A model generated the notes under the pieces. The model did no database searches, was not told the origin of the DNA, and saw only the letters and a program-made list of their open reading frames with translations. From NCBI RefSeq assembly GCF_001456955.1, contig NZ_KQ758469.1, positions 250,926-314,925 on the forward strand: a stretch of 64,000 bases of DNA, given 5' to 3'. Both the position numbers and the translations under genes were made by a program. This stretch comes from Microbacterium enclense. GTDB lineage: Bacteria; Actinomycetota; Actinomycetes; Actinomycetales; Microbacteriaceae. Shown here one piece after another: positions 59,862-64,000 of this stretch (the stretch's first letter is position 1; the number at the start of each line of letters is the position of its first letter).

Positions 59862-60305
59862 GTGAACATCCGAGCGGGCAGGGAGGCGGCGGGCATGAGC
59901 CAGGCCGAGCTCGCCCGCGCAGCGCGGGTACCGCAGCCCAACATCTCCGCCTACGAGAACGGCCGGCGTCAGCCCAGCGCCGAGGTCCTGGACCGCATCC
60001 GACGTGCGCTGGTGGGCACCCTGAACGAACGGCTGTTCCGCCACCGCGACGAGATCCACCGAATCGTCGCGGAGCACCACGCCACGGCACCGCGGGTCTT
60101 CGGGTCCGTCGCGCGAGGGGAGGAGACGGCGACGTCTGACATCGACCTGCTCGTCGACTTCACGCCCGAGGCCGGCCTTCTGGATGAGATCGGGTTGCGC
60201 CTCGCTCTCACAGACCTGCTCCATGTGGAGGTGGATGTCGTGGCATCCGACACTCTTCGTGGTGAGTTCCGCGAGAGAGTGCTGCGCGAAGCGGTCGCGC
60301 TGTGA
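59862..60305 (+). CDS. HTH-MntA-type antitoxin (XRE domain fused to minimal nucleotidyltransferase)
   Basis: This 147-residue fusion has an XRE-type helix-turn-helix at residues 1-50 (MSQAELARAARVPQPNISAY) and a minimal nucleotidyltransferase at 72-147. The latter has GS (81-82), DxD (Asp93 and Asp95, in TSDIDLLVDF) and a third acidic residue at Asp125. MntA antitoxins AMPylate the HEPN toxin to silence it; the HTH probably autoregulates the pair. The GTG at 59862 lies about 6 bp after TACCCT (leaderless). The toxin gene overlaps by 4 bp. Confidence 0.85.
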   Translation: MNIRAGREAAGMSQAELARAARVPQPNISAYENGRRQPSAEVLDRIRRALVGTLNERLFRHRDEIHRIVAEHHATAPRVFGSVARGEETATSDIDLLVDFTPEAGLLDEIGLRLALTDLLHVEVDVVASDTLRGEFRERVLREAVAL

Positions 60306-60649
60306 CCGCCGACCTCCACAAGACTCGGGATGCCGCGGCGCGCGTCATCGCGGTATGCGACGTGATCGCGCAGATCGTCGCACAGGGCGAGCGACACTTC
60401 CTCGACGATGTCCACGCGCAATGGGCCGCCGAGATGGGACTGATCCGCATCGGCGAGGCCGTCGCGAAGATCCCCGCGCCCGTTCGCGAGCGTTTCGCCG
60501 GTCAGCCGTGGCGGCAGATCATCGACATGCGCAATCTCGCGGCACATCAGTACGACGATCTCGATCCGCACCGGGTGTGGCGGACGCTCACGCGGGACGT
60601 GCCGCGACTCCGCGCCTATCTTGCAGACATCGTGCTGCCTGCGCTCTAG
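60302..60649 (+). CDS. HepT-like HEPN toxin (DUF86)
   Basis: This 115-residue helical HEPN protein has the R-X4-H-X-Y active site in MRNLAAHQYDD (Arg77, His82, Tyr84). HepT-type toxins are RNases, and the Tyr is the residue AMPylated by MntA. The GTG at 60302 overlaps the antitoxin stop (GTGA). Together they form a type VII toxin-antitoxin system. The conserved helix EMGLIRIGEAVAKIP is typical of DUF86. Confidence 0.9.
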   Translation: MTADLHKTRDAAARVIAVCDVIAQIVAQGERHFLDDVHAQWAAEMGLIRIGEAVAKIPAPVRERFAGQPWRQIIDMRNLAAHQYDDLDPHRVWRTLTRDVPRLRAYLADIVLPAL

Positions 60650-60762
60650 GCTTCCCGCCCTCGCGTCAACCCACCCACCCCGCTCACCTCGTCCGGATGG
60701 AATACCCACCAGCCACCCCTCGTTGGCATGGCACGGCCCCCGTTCCCCACGAAAGGACTCCC

Positions 60763-61839
60763 GTGAGCCTCTTCTCCCCCACCACCGTCGGCGATGTCGA
60801 CGTTCGCAACCGCGTCTCGCTCGCCCCGATGACCCGCCTTCGTTCCGGCGCCGACGGCGTTCCCGGCCCGATCGTCGCGAAGTACTACGCGCAGCGCGCG
60901 GGCATCGGCCTGCTGGTGACCGAGGGGGTCTACCCCAGCGATGAGTCGAAGGCCTACCCCGGCCAGCCGGGCATCGTGACCGACGCGCAGGCCGCCGGGT
61001 GGGCGAAGGTCGCCGACGCCGTGCACGCCGAGGGCGGCACCGTGTTCATGCAGCTCATGAACGGCGGACGCGTCACCCACCCCGACATCACCGGCACCGA
61101 CCGCATCGTCGCCCCCTCCGCGATCGCGATCGACGGCGAGACCCGCCTGGCCGACGGCACCAAGGTCGCCTACGCCACTCCCCACGCGCTCGAGACCGAC
61201 GAGCTCGCCACCGTGCGCGACGAGTTCGTCGCCGCCGCCCGACGGGCAGTGGATGCCGGCATCGACGGCGTCGAACTGCACGCCGCCAACGGATACCTGC
61301 TGCACGAGTTCCTCTCCCCCGCCTCCAACCAGCGCACCGACTCCTACGGCGGATCGCCCGAGGCTCGCGCCCGCTTCGTCATCGAGGTCGCCGAAGCCGT
61401 CGTCGCCGAGGTCGGCGCCGGTCGCGTCGGCATCCGCATCTCGCCCGCCCACAACATCCAGGACGTCTGGGAGCAGGATGCCGCCGAGACCCGCGCGACG
61501 TACGAGGCACTCATCGCGGGGCTCGCTCCGCTGGGCCTGGCGTACCTGAGCGTGCTGCACGCCGACCCCGCCGGCGAGCTGATCCAGGACCTCCGCCGCG
61601 CCTTCGGCGGCACATTCATCGTGAACTCGGGCTTCTCGGCGGTCACCACGCGCGACGAGGCCGTGGCGGCGGTGGATGACGGCATCGCCGACCTGGTCGC
61701 CGTGGGTCGCCCGGCGATCGCGAACCCCGACCTGGTCACCCGCTGGGAGCAGGGCGCCGACGAGAACGAGGTCGACCAGGCCACCGTCTACGGCGGCGGC
61801 GAGCGCGGCTACACGGATTACCCGGCGCTGCAGGGCTGA
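60763..61839 (+). CDS. Old Yellow Enzyme family NAD(P)H:flavin oxidoreductase
   Basis: This 358-residue FMN enzyme (TIM barrel) reduces activated alkenes. FMN-binding RNRVSLAPMTRLRS, substrate-binding HAANGYLLHEFLSPASNQRTD (His-Ala-Ala-Asn pair and active-site Tyr), and the C-terminal VAVGRPAIANPDLV are all canonical. The GTG at 60763 follows GAAAGGA. It is a single gene closed by a terminator; no neighbour explains its substrate. Confidence 0.93.
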   Translation: MSLFSPTTVGDVDVRNRVSLAPMTRLRSGADGVPGPIVAKYYAQRAGIGLLVTEGVYPSDESKAYPGQPGIVTDAQAAGWAKVADAVHAEGGTVFMQLMNGGRVTHPDITGTDRIVAPSAIAIDGETRLADGTKVAYATPHALETDELATVRDEFVAAARRAVDAGIDGVELHAANGYLLHEFLSPASNQRTDSYGGSPEARARFVIEVAEAVVAEVGAGRVGIRISPAHNIQDVWEQDAAETRATYEALIAGLAPLGLAYLSVLHADPAGELIQDLRRAFGGTFIVNSGFSAVTTRDEAVAAVDDGIADLVAVGRPAIANPDLVTRWEQGADENEVDQATVYGGGERGYTDYPALQG

Positions 61840-61847
61840 CGTGTTGT

Positions 61848-61882
61848 GAAGGGCCTCGCGCATTCGTCGCGCGGGGCCCTTC
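61848..61882 (+). terminator. Terminator after OYE gene
   Basis: GAAGGGCC (61848-61855) and GGCCCTTC (61875-61882) enclose further GCGC pairing and are followed by TCT, 9 bp after the stop. Confidence 0.7.
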
Positions 61883-62003
61883 TCTCATGCCGGTCGATAG
61901 CGCTGCACGGTCGCGGGCGACCACAACACCCGCGGTTACGCAAGGTGCACGATCGAGCCGTGCGTCTCGCCTCGGCGGGTGTCAGGTCTACGACTGCACG
62001 CGC

Positions 62004-62047
62004 GAGGGCCACAAGGGAGCGCCCGAAGACGGCCCCTTGTGGCCCTC
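62004..62047. terminator. Terminator hairpin for DUF2510 gene (minus)
   Basis: A perfect 14-bp stem (62004-62017 with 62034-62047) with a 16-nt loop lies 22 bp past the stop of the minus-strand gene at 62070. It is symmetrical and could act on both strands. Confidence 0.75.
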
Positions 62048-62069
62048 GAAGTGGTGAAGCGGTCGGACC

Positions 62070-63146
62070 TTACAGGTGAGGGAACGCCTCGACCTTGCTG
62101 TCCAGCGGCACCTGCCACAGCGGCACGTTCCACGCCGCCGTGCCGCCGGCGGGCACGCGGTCCGTGTACGTCGAGTCGACGCCCACGATCTTGCCGCCGC
62201 CATCACGAGCGATCACGTCGATGCGAACCATGTCCTGGTCTTCGGTGAAGTTGCTGGTGACGGTGCCGTTGACCGTCATCCAGTCGTACTCGGAGCCGGT
62301 GGTCACCTCGCCCAGCGTGAACGACCCGGTCTCCGCGGCGGGCGAGTACGTCGCCGCGTCAGCGGTCGGCCCGCGCACCTCGATGCGATCGATCTGCGCC
62401 GATCCCACCTGCAAGAACCGGCCCACGAACCATGAACCGCCCGAGAGGATGGTGCTGTAGTCAATGCCGGTGTCCAGCAACACACCGTTCGCATCGTAGG
62501 CCTCCACTTTGATGGAAGCGTTGCCGAAGACGTAGTCCTCGTTGGGGTTGGTCAGCTGCACGGCGTACCAGCCCATGCCGCTCTCGGTGTCCACGCCGAA
62601 GGCGGTCTCGCCCAGCACCAGTTCCTGTGCGGCGGCCAGAGCCGGCTCATCGGCGGTCGCGGGCGCGTCCTCCTCGACGATGTCGGAGGTGCCCACCTGC
62701 CCGGTGACCGTGTCGCTGAACGCGTTGTTGAAGGCCGTCGCAGCGACCACGAGGAAGACGATGACCCCGATGATCGTGCCGACGACCGACACGATGATGG
62801 CGGTGACACCCTGCCACTTGGGCTTGTCTTTCTGGAAGAGCGCCACGATGCCGAGGATGAAAGCGATCGGCAGCAGGATCCACCCGACAATGAGGGCCCC
62901 GGGGATGCACGCGAAGATGAATCCCACGGCCGCCAGCGCGAGCGCCACGATGCCGAGAACGTTGCGAGGCTTCTTCTCGGGCTCGGGAGCCGACGGCCCG
63001 GCCGCGACGACGTCGCTCTGGTCCGACGCGTTGCCGACGGGACGAACGTGGTCGGTCCACGCGGCGCCGTCCCAGTAGCGCTCCTGGCCTTCGACGCCTG
63101 CCGGGAACCAGCCTGCGGGCGCGGCTGGAGTGATCGATTCAGTCAA
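62070..63146 (-). CDS. DUF2510 membrane protein with C-terminal extracellular domain
   Basis: This 358-residue protein has an N-terminal DUF2510 box (AGWFPAGVEGQERYWDGAAW, about residues 11-30), then two or three hydrophobic helices (about 62-150, DUF4190-like), then an extracytoplasmic beta-rich domain of about 190 residues (GWYAVQLTNPNEDYVFGNAS and following). This layout is common in actinobacterial membrane proteins of unknown function. The start is a TTG at 63146 behind GGGGGAA; no ATG or GTG in a better position exists. Confidence 0.82.
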   Translation of the reverse strand: MTESITPAAPAGWFPAGVEGQERYWDGAAWTDHVRPVGNASDQSDVVAAGPSAPEPEKKPRNVLGIVALALAAVGFIFACIPGALIVGWILLPIAFILGIVALFQKDKPKWQGVTAIIVSVVGTIIGVIVFLVVAATAFNNAFSDTVTGQVGTSDIVEEDAPATADEPALAAAQELVLGETAFGVDTESGMGWYAVQLTNPNEDYVFGNASIKVEAYDANGVLLDTGIDYSTILSGGSWFVGRFLQVGSAQIDRIEVRGPTADAATYSPAAETGSFTLGEVTTGSEYDWMTVNGTVTSNFTEDQDMVRIDVIARDGGGKIVGVDSTYTDRVPAGGTAAWNVPLWQVPLDSKVEAFPHL

Positions 63147-63263
63147 GGTGTTTCCCCCACGGAAAGGGCCACGTCGGATTCGTGACCTCTGAGCTGATTG
63201 CTCGCGGTCTGCCGGCGAGCCCCGACAGTCTACGAGGAAACGCTCACCTGATTCATATCGAAC

Positions 63264-63830
63264 TCACAACTCGGGTGGCGCCGGTCGGTAGCGCTGCACG
63301 CTCGCACCCGACCGGAACTCCCGCCGCTCCACCAGTTCGAGCTTCGCTTCGACACCGTCGAGCAGCCGCGGCCCCTGCCCCGCAATCACCGGGTGCACGA
63401 CGAACGTGTACTCATCGATCAGCCCGTGCGCCGCGAGCGTCGCCGGTAGATGCACACCGCCCAGCGCGATCCCGCGCCCCGGCCGCTCTTTCAACACGCG
63501 AACAGCCGCAATCACATCGCCGGTGATCAGCTCAGCGTTCCAATCGACAGCCTGTAGAGAGGTGGATGCCACCACCTTCCGCATCGGATCCATCACCTCC
63601 GAGAAGGCCACCTCACTGGCATCCATCCAGTCGGGCCACTGCCCCGACTCCGGCCGCCGCCACGCGCCCTCCATCAGCTCATACATGACACGACCGTAGA
63701 GAAGCGTGTCTGAGCGTCGCAGCTCGTCGGTCCAGAACGCCATGGACTCGGCATCCGGCGGTAGGCCCGCCTCGTGATGAACGCACCCGTCAAGGGTGAC
63801 GTTGATGGCGTAGCGGAGTGGCTGTGTCAT
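63264..63830 (-). CDS. RibD C-terminal-type reductase (DHFR-like)
   Basis: This 188-residue NADPH-dependent reductase of the RibD-C/dihydrofolate-reductase-like fold has YAINVTLDGCVHHEAG, DTLLYGRVMYELMEG, GRGIALGGVHLPATLAAHGL and the C-terminal PVIAGQGPRLLDG. The substrate is unknown; many such stand-alone genes do not work in riboflavin synthesis. The ATG at 63830 follows GAGGAAG, 4 bp after the stop of the upstream regulator, so the two form an operon. Confidence 0.88.
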   Translation of the reverse strand: MTQPLRYAINVTLDGCVHHEAGLPPDAESMAFWTDELRRSDTLLYGRVMYELMEGAWRRPESGQWPDWMDASEVAFSEVMDPMRKVVASTSLQAVDWNAELITGDVIAAVRVLKERPGRGIALGGVHLPATLAAHGLIDEYTFVVHPVIAGQGPRLLDGVEAKLELVERREFRSGASVQRYRPAPPEL

Positions 63831-63834
63831 ACCG

Positions 63835-64000
63835 CTAGCTTCCTCGCCGGGACTCCGCCGCGGAAGAGCCGGCCGCCGCGAACCGCCCCGCCTGCACCTT
63901 GAACGCCTCCAACAATTCCGCCGGCTCCACGACCTCCATCGTCACCTCGAACCGCCCGAACGATGCGGCGAGCGCACCCCACGACCACGACCCGACCTCG
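63835..64000 (-). CDS. C-terminal end of a WYL-type transcriptional regulator (partial, runs off right edge)
   Basis: Only the last 54 codons lie in the window. EVGSWSWGALAASFG and VTMEVVEPAELLEAFKVQAG fit the C-terminal extension of YafY/PafB-type HTH-WYL regulators ('P.el...l..la.r'). It lies 4 bp upstream of the RibD-type reductase gene and probably controls it. The identification from 54 residues is tentative. Confidence 0.55.
   Translation of the reverse strand, partial: EVGSWSWGALAASFGRFEVTMEVVEPAELLEAFKVQAGRFAAAGSSAAESRRGS

Noticed and set aside
1..64000. tRNA, rRNA, insertion sequences, replication origin
   Set aside because: I looked for their typical arms, transposase motifs and DnaA-box clusters by eye and found none I could support.

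Overview
The window is high-GC actinobacterial DNA that most resembles Microbacterium or a close member of the Microbacteriaceae. The grounds are very GC-rich codon use, many GTG starts and ATGA/GTGA gene overlaps, several apparently leaderless starts (a TANNNT-like box 6-8 bp before the start codon), the very frequent heptamer GGATGCC/GGCATCC, and intergenic 'ctgagcccgtcgaag' palindromes. No rRNA, tRNA, transposase, prophage or CRISPR array was seen. Genus-level placement is an inference from sequence style.

Region 1 (1-12.2 kb, all minus strand) is a surface and glycan-degradation island. It holds a WxL-like/DUF916-like surface protein pair, two large secreted GH43 enzymes with LamG and Ig-like modules, and a LacI-family regulator. 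A SipW-type signal peptidase fused to LamG sits next to a TasA/camelysin-like substrate. Three promoters (before the WxL-like gene and both GH43 genes) carry the same 18-bp LacI-type operator in identical geometry, so they look like one regulon. A third GH43 enzyme (exo-galactanase-like, 21.9-24.8 kb) shares an unusual C-terminal two-cysteine domain with the first two.

Region 2 (12.5-36.3 kb) is mostly housekeeping: a class-I amidotransferase-type hydrolase, GNAT, the E1alpha/E1beta/E2 genes of a branched-chain 2-oxoacid dehydrogenase complex, HisC-type aminotransferase, a holin-like membrane protein, a low-molecular-weight phosphatase, adenylosuccinate lyase (purB), an alcohol dehydrogenase, small membrane proteins, an LPATG-anchored protein, Nudix, an odd zinc-ribbon SDR, acyltransferase-3, HEAT protein, a GTPase and pdxH. 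Its intergenic regions are rich in repeats, including five 57-bp hairpin elements in a row (30464-30971).

Region 3 (36.3-55.5 kb) is a divergent catabolic cluster. A nine-gene minus-strand operon (aldo-keto reductase-like protein, M20 amidohydrolase, a Dpp-type ABC importer, two luciferase-like flavin monooxygenases, DUF1684) faces an eight-gene plus-strand operon (a second Dpp-type ABC importer, a third luciferase-like monooxygenase, two CMD/AhpD-type proteins and a VOC protein). Most neighbours overlap by 4 bp. The likely theme is uptake and oxidative or hydrolytic breakdown of an unidentified small molecule, with peroxide or thiol handling.

Region 4 (55.5-64 kb) contains a 1211-residue secreted GH32 fructanase with a large insertion in its catalytic propeller, a small membrane protein, an HTH-MNT/HEPN toxin-antitoxin pair, an Old-Yellow-Enzyme family reductase, a DUF2510 membrane protein, and a RibD-type reductase preceded by the end of a WYL-type regulator cut by the right edge.
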